Positions 14,774-23,815 are shown, numbered from the stretch's first letter. The stretch: DNA of 59,147 nucleotides from CAZJRB01 sp964547995 (GCA_964547995.1 CAZJRB010000031.1:1-59147); one strand, 5' to 3'. Notes: generated by a model not told the origin, from the letters alone. Numbers and translations are program-made.

Positions 14774-15781
14774 TCACTTTCCGTCTTCCTTTTCTGGGAT
14801 CTTTTCCAGCAGTTCCAACAACACTTGATCGGCCTCGATTCCCTCGGCCTGTGCCTCGAAGTTGACGATAATTCGGTGGCGCATGGAGGGCAAGAAGACG
14901 CGGCGGACGTCTTCGAAGCTGACGTTGTAGCGGCCGTCGAGCAGCGCCCGGACTTTTGCCGTCAAGGCCAGGGTTTGTGCCGCGCGTGGGCTCGCGCCCC
15001 AGCGGATGTACTGATTGGTAATCGGCTGCGCCAATTCGCCTTCCGGATGTGTCGCCAGCACGAGGCGGACAATGTAGTCCTGGACGTGGGCGGCCAGAAT
15101 CACTTCCCGGACCAACACCCGCCACCGGAGGATCTCTTCGCCGTCCATGACCTTGTCGGGCTCGATCATCTCGTCGCGGGTGGTCCGTTCGATGATCGTT
15201 GCGAGTTCCTTGCGGTCGGAATAGCCGACCACCAGCTTGAACAGGAAGCGGTCCAACTGGGCCTCGGGCAAGGGGTAGGTCCCTTCCTGCTCGATCGGGT
15301 TTTGGGTGGCCATGACGAGGAACGGCTGCTTCAACGGGTAGCGGACTCCGGCGACGGTGACCGTGCCTTCCTGCATTGTTTCGAGCATTGCCGATTGTGT
15401 TTTCGGGGTCGCCCTGTTGATTTCATCGGCGAGGCAGATTTGGGTGAAGATCGGCCCTTGCTGGAACTCGAATGCCCGGCGGCCGTCGGGGGTTTCCATG
15501 ACCATGTTGGTGCCGAGGATGTCGGCGGGCATGAGGTCGGGCGTGAATTGGATGCGGTTGAAGTCGAGGTTGAGTGTTTTGGCCAGGGTTCGCACGAGCA
15601 GGGTTTTACCCAGGCCGGGAACACCCTCGAGCAGGCAATGCCCGCCCACGAAAAGGCCGGTCAACACACCGTGAATGATCTCTTCATGCCCCACAATCAC
15701 CCGGCTGATCTGCTCGCGGACCGCCTTGTAGCGATCGACGAACTCCCGGGCACGTTTTTCCATCGTCTCGGCAATACTCAT
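14774..15781 (-). CDS. MoxR-family AAA+ ATPase
   Basis: 335 aa, the normal size. Walker A is GVPGLGKT near residue 54, Walker B is ICLADEINR near 114, and the sensor region ATQNPIEQEGTYPLPEAQLDRF is complete, followed by the helical lid domain with WGASPRAAQTL. MoxR ATPases act as chaperones that mature metal or envelope proteins together with a VWA partner. The partner is evident: the double-VWA membrane protein is immediately upstream on the same strand. No DUF58 gene, usual in longer MoxR operons, is present between them. No clear ribosome-binding site is visible at this start. Confidence 0.93.
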   Translation of the reverse strand: MSIAETMEKRAREFVDRYKAVREQISRVIVGHEEIIHGVLTGLFVGGHCLLEGVPGLGKTLLVRTLAKTLNLDFNRIQFTPDLMPADILGTNMVMETPDGRRAFEFQQGPIFTQICLADEINRATPKTQSAMLETMQEGTVTVAGVRYPLKQPFLVMATQNPIEQEGTYPLPEAQLDRFLFKLVVGYSDRKELATIIERTTRDEMIEPDKVMDGEEILRWRVLVREVILAAHVQDYIVRLVLATHPEGELAQPITNQYIRWGASPRAAQTLALTAKVRALLDGRYNVSFEDVRRVFLPSMRHRIIVNFEAQAEGIEADQVLLELLEKIPEKEDGK

Positions 15782-15867
15782 GGGTTGGTCGGGGGTTAGG
15801 GGTCAGGAATTAGGGGTTAGGGTTCGTGGTTGAACGTTCGTAGTGTCGCCGTCAGGCGGTTGATCTT

Positions 15868-15958
15868 GTTCCCAAGCTCCGCTTGGGAACGCACTTTCGG
15901 CCCAACTCGCGACGCGGAGCTTCGCACGCCCGGGTTCCCAAGCTGGAGCTTGGGAACC
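15868..15958. repeat. Two adjacent short hairpins
   Basis: GTTCCCAAGC pairs with GCTTGGGAAC (15868-15877, 15881-15890), and a related palindrome built on GGTTCCCAAGCT pairs at 15933-15944 with 15947-15958. They fill the gap between the VWA gene and the MoxR gene and may attenuate readthrough. Confidence 0.8.
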
Positions 15959-15991
15959 AGAGGCAATTCGCTACTCGCTATTCACAATTCG

Positions 15992-18900
15992 CTACTTCTT
16001 CTTATCTTCCCAGGCCTTCTTCTTGGCCTTCAGGAGTCGTTCGGTATAGCTTTCTGTTTCGGGTTTCTCGCCGCCGATCGAGGGTGTTTCGGTTTTGGGG
16101 TGTTCGATCGGCGGGGAGGTTTCGTCGAGGGCGTCGAGATCGGCGGGTTCGCCGGTTTCAGGCATTTCGAAGCGGACGGCCCCGCGAAGCTGATCGATAC
16201 GGCTGGTCACCTCGGCCTTGCGGCTTTGCAGCCGGCTGATGTACTCGGTCTTGGCGGGTTTCGGCTCGCGGCGAAGGATCCAACAGGCGACGGGCGCCAC
16301 AACCGGTTCGACCCATCCGAAGCCGACCTGCACCCGGCGGAAGAAGACGTCGAAGAAGAACAGGCAAGCGGCAAACAAGACCACGTAGAACCAGATGTCC
16401 TGGCCGGAGGTGGCCTTGGGAAGATCGTGCCTGAAGCTGTTGATCGCCAGCGGTTTCTTCTTTTTTATGTCCTCGGGGTCGGGCGGTTCGATGATCCGGC
16501 CGGGCTTGCCGCCTTTGGGGACCATGCGGACCAGTTCGTCCAACAAGGCATCGTTGGTCGGCCGGGGGCGAAACTCGTCGGAATAGGGCACGTTGATGCC
16601 GGTCCGAATGAGGGCGACTTCCGGCTTTCCGTCCGGGCCTTTGGGGTTTTGCGACGTGATCGTGATGAAGTAGCTACCCGACTTTGCCGCGGGCAGCGAC
16701 CCGACGTATCGCCCCGGGGCGGCCTGTTCCATTCGTATCGGCACCGGTTTCAGGTCGGGTCCGACGGCGGTACCCGACATTTCGAGAAAGTTCAGAAACT
16801 CGTCGTCCTTGTCGAGTGCGTTGACCACGAATTGAACCCGGTCGTCTTCCACGTCGGCGGCGACGGCGAACTTGGCCGTTTCGCCCGTCGGCCGCATCGA
16901 CCAGCGGATCATGTTCCCGAACAGCGAGTCGTAGACCTCCGGCGCGACCCAGTCGCTGGTCCATCGCGATCCGTCGTCGCTGGTGAACGCGACCGCTCTG
17001 CCGAGGCCGTAGGTCCAGCTCGCCAGGATCGTGCTGTTCCGCTTTCCGGGCGGTGCGGGCGAGATAAGCGACACTTCGACCAGCGGGTTGTCTTTGACGC
17101 TGGTCATCACGAATCCCTTGATCGGCGGCAAGGGATCGGGCAGATCGTCGATCATTTCGTGGGGGAATTCCACCTGCGGCCGGACTTCCTTTTCGTACAA
17201 CAGCGACCGGGCGACACGTCGGGCCTCGCGCTGGAAGATCCGCGGCAGGGCCTTGGCGTTTCTCACCGCGTAGTACTTCCCACCCGTCTGCGACGCGATT
17301 CTCGCCAACAGGCGGCTTTCGGCCGGGCCGTGCGCCCCGACCGCCACCGTCGAGATCGTCACCTTTAATCCCGCGAGTTGGTTAATCACGGTGTTCGAGG
17401 GGGGCGAGGGATCGCCGTCGCTGATGATGATCATGTGCTTGACCGAGACCGCGTTCTGGTCGTCCAGCTTCTTGAAAGCGGCGGCGGCCATCCTCATCGA
17501 CGGGTCGAACTGCGGCATGTCGCTCGGCGTCATTTGGTCGATCAGGGCGAGCATCTTGCGCTTGTTGCCGCGGATCTGAGCCAGCCCGCCTTTCCAAAGC
17601 CACCGGTCGGTGCCGACCCACTGAAGCACCCCGCAGTAGTCCTGGCTGCCGAGCACTTCCAGTGCCTTGTGGGCAACCACCTTCTGCCAGCGGTTTCCCT
17701 CGGGGATTTCGCAGGCGTGCAACAGCATGACCAGCGCACCGCGGGGGACGACCTTGGCGGCCTTGATCTGGAAATCGACCGGCATGGCCTTTTCCAGTTC
17801 GGAGCCGGTCCAACCACCGGCGCCGAAGCTCTCAGGACCGCCGATCACCACCAGCCCGGCGCCCATCTGCTGAGTGTTGCGCACCAGCATCGCGATCTGC
17901 TCGTCGCTGAAATAGACGTTCTCGTTCGTCGCCCGGGCCACGTTGTCCAACACGACCGTATCGTAGGGCTGCAACTCGGCCAGGGAGGAAAAGAGTTCGT
18001 CGCTCCACTGTTCGGTCACTTCCAGCTCCTGCATCCGCAGTCGTTCGGCGAGATAGCTTGTCGGCGGCGGCCCGCCCCCCCCCTTCTTCTCTCTGAGTTG
18101 ATAGTCCCGGACCAGCAGGACCTGGCCCTTGCCGCGGACGTGTGTGAAGGCGGTTGCCCTGTTGTTTTGCTGCATGGTGTCGTCCGGTTTCTCGCCCGGC
18201 TTGACGTTCGCTTCCCACTTGTCGGGGACGAACTCGGCCTCGTACGTATAGAAGCTAGGCGAGTCGATCTGCTGGCGGATGGTGAAGACTTTTTTTCCCG
18301 GCGGGAGAGTTACTCTCTGTTCGCTGAGGAGTTCGGTCTGACTGCGGAGGGTTTGTGAGAGTTTCAGCCGTCCCGAGACTTCACCGGTTTCTTTGCCGTG
18401 GGGCCGGGCCGTGTTGGTGACCACGACTTTCAGGTCGAAAGGTTGCCCCCGCCGGACATCGCTGGGGATCGACAGCCGCTCGACGATCACCTCGTTTCGC
18501 ACGCCGTAGCGGATCGGCATCACGTCGATCCCGACGCTGGTCTCGGCGGCCCCCCGGGCCTGCTCCGATCCGTCGCCGATGGTCTGGTTCCCGTCGCTGA
18601 CCAGCACGATTCGTTTGGCGGCGTCTTCGGGAAAGGAGGCTTGGGCCAGCTTGATCGCACCGGCAAGGTTCGTATGATCCGGGTCGAAGGTGCTCTCGAC
18701 CTTCATCACCTGGACGTCATCATCGAAGGGCGGTATTTCGATCGCCGCGTCCCGCCCGAAGACCACCACCCCCACCAGGTCCTGGTCCTCGCGATGCTGC
18801 AAGATCTCGGCGTTGACGTAGTCGACCATTTCCTTGCGCCGCTCGGCCGGGATACTCAGCGACTGGTCGAGCAGATAGATGACCGTCAGCCGATCGCTGA

Positions 18901-19093
18901 TTCGAACCATCTGCACGTCGGCCAGCGCAAATATCAACAGCATCAACACCAGGCTCCGCAGGCCGATGACCACCAGCTTCCGTATCCGGCCAAACCCGCC
19001 CAGGCTCCGCAGGCCGAACCACCACAGCACCGGCAGCAGCAAGAGCAGCAGCAGGTACCACGGGGCGCCGAAGGATAGTTGGTAGGGGAGCAT
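15992..19093 (-). CDS. Large membrane protein with two von Willebrand A domains
   Basis: 1033 aa. Two N-terminal membrane segments (residues about 10-27 and 42-58) are followed by a first VWA domain with the metal-site motif DQSLS and later LVSDGNQT. A middle Ig-like and glutamine-amidotransferase-like region (GLVVIGGPESFGAGGW) leads to a second VWA-type segment (HMIIISDGDPSPP, STVAVGAHG). A further beta region is closed by a third membrane segment near residue 890 (FYVVLFAACLFFFDVFF) and a charged C-terminal tail rich in Lys and Glu that ends KKKAWEDKKK. This is the BatA/BatB-like partner expected beside a MoxR ATPase. The second Mg site is incomplete (no DxSxS). The C-terminal coiled tail is probably cytoplasmic. 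Confidence 0.9.
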   Translation of the reverse strand: MLPYQLSFGAPWYLLLLLLLPVLWWFGLRSLGGFGRIRKLVVIGLRSLVLMLLIFALADVQMVRISDRLTVIYLLDQSLSIPAERRKEMVDYVNAEILQHREDQDLVGVVVFGRDAAIEIPPFDDDVQVMKVESTFDPDHTNLAGAIKLAQASFPEDAAKRIVLVSDGNQTIGDGSEQARGAAETSVGIDVMPIRYGVRNEVIVERLSIPSDVRRGQPFDLKVVVTNTARPHGKETGEVSGRLKLSQTLRSQTELLSEQRVTLPPGKKVFTIRQQIDSPSFYTYEAEFVPDKWEANVKPGEKPDDTMQQNNRATAFTHVRGKGQVLLVRDYQLREKKGGGGPPPTSYLAERLRMQELEVTEQWSDELFSSLAELQPYDTVVLDNVARATNENVYFSDEQIAMLVRNTQQMGAGLVVIGGPESFGAGGWTGSELEKAMPVDFQIKAAKVVPRGALVMLLHACEIPEGNRWQKVVAHKALEVLGSQDYCGVLQWVGTDRWLWKGGLAQIRGNKRKMLALIDQMTPSDMPQFDPSMRMAAAAFKKLDDQNAVSVKHMIIISDGDPSPPSNTVINQLAGLKVTISTVAVGAHGPAESRLLARIASQTGGKYYAVRNAKALPRIFQREARRVARSLLYEKEVRPQVEFPHEMIDDLPDPLPPIKGFVMTSVKDNPLVEVSLISPAPPGKRNSTILASWTYGLGRAVAFTSDDGSRWTSDWVAPEVYDSLFGNMIRWSMRPTGETAKFAVAADVEDDRVQFVVNALDKDDEFLNFLEMSGTAVGPDLKPVPIRMEQAAPGRYVGSLPAAKSGSYFITITSQNPKGPDGKPEVALIRTGINVPYSDEFRPRPTNDALLDELVRMVPKGGKPGRIIEPPDPEDIKKKKPLAINSFRHDLPKATSGQDIWFYVVLFAACLFFFDVFFRRVQVGFGWVEPVVAPVACWILRREPKPAKTEYISRLQSRKAEVTSRIDQLRGAVRFEMPETGEPADLDALDETSPPIEHPKTETPSIGGEKPETESYTERLLKAKKKAWEDKKK

Positions 19094-19240
19094 GGATCGG
19101 AGGTTTAAGAGGTTAGGGGGTTAGAGTCTTACGTCACAACTGCTGTGCGCCGCGCATGCATGTCTTCTTGCGGGGATATTGCAAATTGCAGATTGAACTT
19201 TCTGCTTCAAGGCGGTCTTCTGTCTGGGTGCTCTGCGGAA

Positions 19241-19261
19241 CCCCGGCACGCAGTGCCGGGG
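19241..19261. repeat. Hairpin of the CCCCGGCAC family
   Basis: CCCCGGCAC and GTGCCGGGG with a GCA loop, followed on the + strand by CTTTTG. It resembles a terminator on the + strand, but the flanking genes run on the - strand, so it is more likely a dispersed repeat unit. The remaining 19094-19318 gap contains AT-rich low-complexity text with repeated CACTATCCACTTCC words and no gene. Confidence 0.7.
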
Positions 19262-19318
19262 CTTTTGTTCAAATTCCTCGCTCTATCCACTATCCACTTC
19301 CCACTATCCACTTCCCCA

Positions 19319-20236
19319 CTACATCCTCACCCGCTGTACCCGATGATTATTCGTATCCAACACGTGGATTCTTCCTCGGCTGTCGCGGACAAGCGCCCAG
19401 GGGTTGAACAGTTGCCCTTCCCCTCGGCCTTCGGCGCCCCACCAGCCGAGCGATCTTCCGTCGGGGGTGAATTTCTGGACGCGGTGATTCCCGTATTCGC
19501 AGACGTAGACGTTTCCGTTGTCGTCGATCACCAGATCATAAGGATAATAGAGTTCCCCCGGCGCGTCACCCTCAGACCCCCACATTTTGAGGAGATTCCC
19601 CCCGGTATCGAAGACCTGAATACGGTGGTTGCAGGAGTCGGCCACCCAGATGTGGTCGTTTTCGTCGATGGCCATGCTCTCAGGGCGGACAAACTGTCCC
19701 GGCCCTCGGCCGTGCTCACCCCACTGCAACAGGAACTCTCCGTCGGGCGAAAACTTCTGAATCCGGTCGAATTCACCCATTTCGGAGATGTAGTAATTGC
19801 CTTGCGAATCCTGGACCGCGTCGCGGACGAGGTGGAACTCCCCCGGCTTCTCGCCCAGAGTGCCCCCGATGGTTTTCAGGAGCTTTCCCTCGGGCGAATA
19901 GATCAACAGCCGGTAGTAGTGGGTGTCGGCCACGAGGATATTGCCCTGCCGATCGACCGAGATCCCCGTCGGCTTGCCGGTCTTGTACTCGGGGGTCCGC
20001 CAACTGCGAATGAAGTTGCCGTCGGTGTCGAAGGCCTGAATTCGGGCGGTCATATCAACGATGTAGATACGATCTTGCTTATCGATGGCGATGGCGCGGG
20101 GCTTCTGGAACCGGCCGTCGGAGATCCCCCGCCGCCCCCAGATCTTCTCCAGATGGCCGATCGAGGTCCGGTCGGTGTCGCAACCGGGAACCGCGACCAG
20201 CAGGAAACAGAAAACGGGGATGGAAGTGGATCTCAT
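19319..20236 (-). CDS. NHL-repeat beta-propeller lipoprotein
   Basis: 305 aa from the start at 20236, chosen because it opens directly onto a lipoprotein leader (MRSTS, hydrophobic core, VPGC lipobox). The mature protein is a six-bladed NHL propeller: repeats of the form F-KP-AIAID--IYIVD---RIQ-FD-DG, with blades reading VDRQGNILVADTHYYRLLIY, MAIDENDHIWVADSCNHR, VIDDNGNVYVCEYGNHR and VRDSRGRIHVLDTNNHR. Such propellers bind ligands or protein partners and carry no catalytic motif here. It should be anchored facing the periplasm. The gene starts 127 bp after the endonuclease-like gene. Confidence 0.88.
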   Translation of the reverse strand: MRSTSIPVFCFLLVAVPGCDTDRTSIGHLEKIWGRRGISDGRFQKPRAIAIDKQDRIYIVDMTARIQAFDTDGNFIRSWRTPEYKTGKPTGISVDRQGNILVADTHYYRLLIYSPEGKLLKTIGGTLGEKPGEFHLVRDAVQDSQGNYYISEMGEFDRIQKFSPDGEFLLQWGEHGRGPGQFVRPESMAIDENDHIWVADSCNHRIQVFDTGGNLLKMWGSEGDAPGELYYPYDLVIDDNGNVYVCEYGNHRVQKFTPDGRSLGWWGAEGRGEGQLFNPWALVRDSRGRIHVLDTNNHRVQRVRM

Positions 20237-20363
20237 GATTTCACGGGAGATGTCGCGGGCGTTCCTGGGGGAGAATCGGCATCTCGGCAAGCCGCCCGAT
20301 ATTCCCCCTCCTTTGAGCGTACACGGTTTTGCCGGTTTTTGCCAGACGTCGGCGCAATACGGA

Positions 20364-20981
20364 CTAGTTTCCGTTGAAAGGGACGGGCTTGCCCCCGGCC
20401 AGGATGACGTCAGGGCGTTTATAGACGGCACAGCCTTTAAGCCGCGTGGCTGGTCTTATCACGCCGAAAGTATGGGTACGCCCGCCTCCAGAAGCACCCG
20501 CCGTGCTCTTCTCGTACTTCCAGTCCGACTTCACGAGATAAGCAACGTCAACTCGCCATATAAGAACCGACTTCTTTGGCTCGATCTGCATCGTAGGATC
20601 GATCAGGTATCGCCACACGATGTACCATCCTTCATGGTCATAATGTGATTGAATGGCCCAAGGACGTATACTCCCTTTAGATTCCAGTGAGTATCGGGAC
20701 GAGTTTCTTCGAGCACTGGTACGATGTCGAAGATCCGGGAATCGCGTTTGAGCGATATCGGTGTGGCGCACCTTTTCGTAGACACTGTGGACGTCCAACG
20801 CGCGGGTGCCGAAGATGCCCACGACGGCGCTGAACACCATTTTCTGCTCGAAGTACAACTCGACCAGATCGGGCAATTCCTGTTCGATATAAGCGATAGA
20901 TCTTCGGATGGCAGTAGTGGTCAGCCCCGGAGGTAGTTTCACGGAATCATCGAAATTTTGTTTTCGAGCCATTCGGGCCAT
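20364..20981 (-). CDS. Putative type II restriction endonuclease (partner of upstream methyltransferase)
   Basis: 205 aa. The start at 20981 (or 20972) overlaps the methyltransferase stop by 35 bp, the usual coupling of a modification-restriction pair. I do not recognise the family by overall sequence. A PD-(D/E)XK-type signature can be proposed: Pro-Asp in RFPDL, then about 17 residues later Glu-Ser-Lys in SLESKGS, followed by WAIQSHYDHEGWYIVWRYLIDP, which could be the core beta sheet. An earlier helix (AIRRSIAYIEQELPDLVELYFEQ) resembles an endonuclease N-terminal helical region. No other methyltransferase partner is near. GC content is visibly lower than in neighbouring genes, consistent with transfer. 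Confidence 0.6.
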   Translation of the reverse strand: MARMARKQNFDDSVKLPPGLTTTAIRRSIAYIEQELPDLVELYFEQKMVFSAVVGIFGTRALDVHSVYEKVRHTDIAQTRFPDLRHRTSARRNSSRYSLESKGSIRPWAIQSHYDHEGWYIVWRYLIDPTMQIEPKKSVLIWRVDVAYLVKSDWKYEKSTAGASGGGRTHTFGVIRPATRLKGCAVYKRPDVILAGGKPVPFNGN

Positions 20982-21870
20982 TCTCCGTAACTTCGAGCGA
21001 GAAAAGTCTGGGAATCGCTCCAATCGCCATGCTGAAGTACTCGGGATCGATTTCAATCCCGACACTTCTCAACCCTATTGCCGTTGCAGCGGCGATCGTT
21101 GAACCTGCACCCATGAACGGGTCGAGTATGATCCCTCGGCCAAGCGGGAGAGACGCCCTAACAAGCTCTCGCATGAAGTGCTGCGGTTTCAGCGACGGAT
21201 GGGGCGCGAGAGAGTGCTCTTTCTTACGCGTCGGCAGCGAATAGATGAGGTCTCGAAACGGCTCCTTCTCGGAAATGCGCCGCAGTCCGCCGGTCCCCCA
21301 CTTGCGCAGATTGTCCTGCACTCGTCCTTCGCACGGCTTCCTGAAAAGACCCCAAGGTTCCCAACAGGACTTCGGCATCACCGACACATCGCGGAATTCC
21401 TCGTGGGCGTTCTTGGGTCTGTCACCTCCTCGCAGACGATGTACAACGCGGATGATCTCTCCGCGCGGCTCGAATCCCGCCCTGATGAACGGTTCATAGA
21501 CCAGGTAGGACACAAGAGGATTTGTCGCGACGAGAAGATGTGCTCCGGGCACCAAGACCGGATACACCGTTTCGGCAAACACTTGGAAGAAACGAGCAAG
21601 AGACTGCTTGTCCCGAACACTGAGAACAGTAAAACGCGGCAAAGGGCGTCGTTTCGCACCATCAAACGAAGGCGGAATGCGCCATACCCCCCCCTTTCCA
21701 GCCTTCATCTTCGCTAGCTCTTGTGGCCGGTATTCAAGAAGTCCGTAGGGTGGGTCCGTCACAACGGCGTGAAAAGAGTTGCGCCGCTGTTCTCGCAACC
21801 ATTCAAATGCGTCGGCATTGTGTATGGTGTAGAGTTTGTCTCTAACGAACTTGATCGCCACCGCCCCCAT
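20947..21870 (-). CDS. DNA methyltransferase (N4-cytosine/N6-adenine class)
   Basis: 307 aa. The catalytic motif IV TDPPYG is near residue 38 and the SAM-binding motif I DPFMGAGST near residue 257, so the order is the beta class (catalytic motif first, FxGxG last). Between them lie VLVPGAHLLVATNPL (motifs V-VI) and a target-recognition stretch rich in Arg and Lys (residues about 165-230), and SLKPQHFMRELVRA precedes motif I. It should methylate a specific duplex DNA site and protect it from the endonuclease encoded by the overlapping downstream gene. A promoter-like pair lies just upstream on the same strand. Confidence 0.9.
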   Translation of the reverse strand: MGAVAIKFVRDKLYTIHNADAFEWLREQRRNSFHAVVTDPPYGLLEYRPQELAKMKAGKGGVWRIPPSFDGAKRRPLPRFTVLSVRDKQSLARFFQVFAETVYPVLVPGAHLLVATNPLVSYLVYEPFIRAGFEPRGEIIRVVHRLRGGDRPKNAHEEFRDVSVMPKSCWEPWGLFRKPCEGRVQDNLRKWGTGGLRRISEKEPFRDLIYSLPTRKKEHSLAPHPSLKPQHFMRELVRASLPLGRGIILDPFMGAGSTIAAATAIGLRSVGIEIDPEYFSMAIGAIPRLFSLEVTENGPNGSKTKFR

Positions 21871-21908
21871 CGCCTTTTTCCCATCAAGGAAGTTGCTGGT
21901 CTGGGATC

Positions 21909-21936
21909 ATTATGGTCTTCTTCCGGTTAAGGTCAA
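21909..21936 (-). promoter_or_regulatory. Sigma-70-type promoter for the restriction-modification pair
   Basis: Read on the - strand: TTGACC (21936-21931), 16-bp spacer, CATAAT (21914-21909), about 40 bp before the methyltransferase start. Confidence 0.55.
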
Positions 21937-22027
21937 CCTTTTCTCTGTCTGGTGTCTCGACAATTCCTAGAATCTCGCCCTGTGACTTCCGTCTGCCTGG
22001 TAAACGTACCCCCCATTCTTTCGCCCC

Positions 22028-22057
22028 TTGACGGCTGGGCGCAACGGCCGGTATAGT
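22028..22057 (+). promoter_or_regulatory. Sigma-70-type promoter for the Sua5-YwlE/rpiB operon
   Basis: TTGACG at 22028-22033, 18-bp spacer, TATAGT at 22052-22057; the coding start at 22104 is 46 bp downstream. Confidence 0.65.
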
Positions 22058-22103
22058 AACGGTTTCGGTCAATTTTCGGGATGTTGGGAGCCTGGGCTGT
22101 TTC

Positions 22104-23225
22104 ATGCCGGTCGTGATTGACGTTCGCAATTCGGAGGACTGGCGCGATGTGGTGCATCGCGCGGTTCAGGCCCTGGTAGAAGGAAAGCTGGTTGCGCTGC
22201 CGACCGAGACGGTCTACGGGCTGGCGGCCAGCGCATTGGACGAAGAGGCGGTTTCGCGGCTGGTCCAGGCAAAGGGCCGCAAGGAAGGCCACCCGTTCGC
22301 TCTGGCCATCAAGAGCGCCGACGAGTCGCGTGACTTCGCTCCCGACATGAACCCGCTGGCGCGGCGGCTTGCCCGACGCTGTTGGCCAGGTCCTATTACC
22401 CTGGTGATCGACGGCTCGCACCCCGAAAGCCTTGCTCGCCGGCTCCCGCCGGGGGTGCGGGAAGTTGTTCTGCCTCAGACGACTCTGGGGCTCCGCGTAC
22501 CCGGCCATCAGGTGATGCTCGATGTGCTGCGGATGCTGACCGGGCCGCTTGTGCTAACGAGCGTCAACCGGACTGGCTTGCCCGAGGCCGTCACCGCCGA
22601 ACAGGTCGTCGATACCATGGGCCGGACCATCGACGTGGTGTTCGACGACGGCCCTTGCCGCTTCGGTCAACCTTCCACGGTGGTCCGAGTAGATGGCGAC
22701 CGTTACGCAATCCTTCGCGAAGGGGTCGTGCCCGGAAGAACCGTAAAGCGGCTTGCCAGCATGTTGATTTTATTGGTTTGCACGGGCAACACCTGTCGGA
22801 GCCCCATGGCGGAGGTTCTCTGCCGCGATATGCTGGCCGAGCGACTCGGTTGCGGATTCGACGAATTGGAGGAACACGGAATCATGGTGATGTCGGCCGG
22901 CATTGCGGCGATGATGGGCGGCCGAGCCAGTCCCCACGCGCTGGAGGCGGTTGCGGAACTCGGCTTCGATCTCAGCGGTCACGAGACCCAACCGTTGACC
23001 GATACCCTGGTCCGCCACGCCGACGTCATCTACACCATGACGCGATCGCATCGCGAGGCGATCGCGGCCCAATGGCCGGGGGCGGCGGAACGCACCAGGC
23101 AGTTGTGCGGCGATGGTGCGGATATCGCCGACCCGATCGGCGGCCCCGTCGAACAATACAGACAGTGCGCCGCCAGAATCCGGGAAGAACTGCCCCGGCG
23201 GCTCGAAGAACTGGATTTACCATGA
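22104..23225 (+). CDS. Fusion: L-threonylcarbamoyladenylate synthase (Sua5/YwlC) + YwlE-type arginine/tyrosine phosphatase
   Basis: 373 aa. Residues about 12-205 are a Sua5/YrdC domain: LPTETVYGLA, KGRKEGHPF (the KxR region), LGLRVPGH and TSVNRTG in the SxN place. This domain makes threonylcarbamoyl-AMP for the t6A modification of tRNAs decoding ANN. From about residue 222 a low-molecular-weight phosphatase begins: the P-loop VCTGNTCRSPMAE and the acid loop ADPIGGP with a catalytic Asp. The Thr after Asn in the loop is the residue that favours phosphoarginine in Bacillus YwlE. In Bacillus these are separate genes (ywlC, ywlE, then rpiB-like ywlF), and the order is kept here. The ATGA overlap with rpiB implies translational coupling. 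Confidence 0.9.
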   Translation: MPVVIDVRNSEDWRDVVHRAVQALVEGKLVALPTETVYGLAASALDEEAVSRLVQAKGRKEGHPFALAIKSADESRDFAPDMNPLARRLARRCWPGPITLVIDGSHPESLARRLPPGVREVVLPQTTLGLRVPGHQVMLDVLRMLTGPLVLTSVNRTGLPEAVTAEQVVDTMGRTIDVVFDDGPCRFGQPSTVVRVDGDRYAILREGVVPGRTVKRLASMLILLVCTGNTCRSPMAEVLCRDMLAERLGCGFDELEEHGIMVMSAGIAAMMGGRASPHALEAVAELGFDLSGHETQPLTDTLVRHADVIYTMTRSHREAIAAQWPGAAERTRQLCGDGADIADPIGGPVEQYRQCAARIREELPRRLEELDLP

Positions 23226-23665
23226 GAATTGCAGTCGGCACCGACCATCGCGGCTTCGCCATACGCTCGAAGGTGACCGAGTTGCTCAAGGGGCTCGGCC
23301 ACGAAGTTGACGACGTGGGCACGTTCTCCGAAGAAGCGGTCGACTATCCCGATGTCGCCAAACTCGTGGCGGAAAAGGTGGGAGCAGGCGAGGCCGAGCG
23401 CGGCATCCTCGTCTGCGGCACCGGGTTGGGAATGTGCGTCGCCGCCAACAAGTTCTCCGGCGTTCGCGCCGCCCCGTGCCACAATGACCTGACAGCCGAA
23501 ATGAGCCGCCGGCACAACGACACAAACGTCTTGTGTCTTTCCGCCGACCTGCTGGGCGAACGGCTGATCGACCGGATGATCGAACTGTGGCTTTCCACCC
23601 CCTTCGAAGGCGGCCGCCACGCCCGGCGTGTTGAGAAAATCCGCAAACTAGAGCAGGAGAACTGA
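23222..23665 (+). CDS. rpiB: Ribose-5-phosphate isomerase B
   Basis: 147 aa, the normal family length. The protein begins MRIAVGTDHRGF and contains the catalytic-Cys loop LVCGTGLGM, the anion-hole region CVAANKFSGVRAA and the HND segment RRHNDTNVLCLSADLLGE. It interconverts ribose 5-phosphate and ribulose 5-phosphate in the non-oxidative pentose phosphate pathway. The ATG overlaps the stop of the Sua5-YwlE gene by four bases, so both are made from one mRNA. A shadow frame extends far upstream; the true start is fixed by the family N-terminus. Confidence 0.95.
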   Translation: MRIAVGTDHRGFAIRSKVTELLKGLGHEVDDVGTFSEEAVDYPDVAKLVAEKVGAGEAERGILVCGTGLGMCVAANKFSGVRAAPCHNDLTAEMSRRHNDTNVLCLSADLLGERLIDRMIELWLSTPFEGGRHARRVEKIRKLEQEN

Positions 23666-23710
23666 GGAACAGGGAAGTAGGGGATGAGGGATGAGGGGAA
23701 ACAGTCTCTA

Positions 23711-23815
23711 AGGCGAGCGGCAGGTGAAGTTTTCCCCGCAGCTACGGTCGCCAGACCGTGGATTGAATCATCTGGCGACGGTGGCTACGGGTAAATTCTC
23801 TTCCGCCGCTCGCCT
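23711..23815. repeat. Nested inverted repeat in the 23666-24074 gap
   Basis: Outer arms AGGCGAGCGGC (23711-23721) and its complement (23805-23815); inner arms GTCGCCAGA and TCTGGCGAC around 23747-23779. The rest of this 409-bp gap holds low-complexity GA/CT-rich text and no recognisable gene. Confidence 0.75.

Noticed and set aside
12611..15799. A 1062-codon open frame on the + strand
   Set aside because: It runs antisense across the WD40, enolase-family and MoxR genes, which all have clear family motifs on the other strand. Long antisense frames are expected at this GC content.
15830..18358. Two long + strand frames opposite the VWA gene
   Set aside because: They mirror the VWA coding sequence and have no domain features, signal peptide or ribosome-binding site.
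19241..19270. Rho-independent terminator on the + strand
   Set aside because: The hairpin plus T-run fits, but no + strand gene ends here and the same hairpin recurs as a dispersed repeat.
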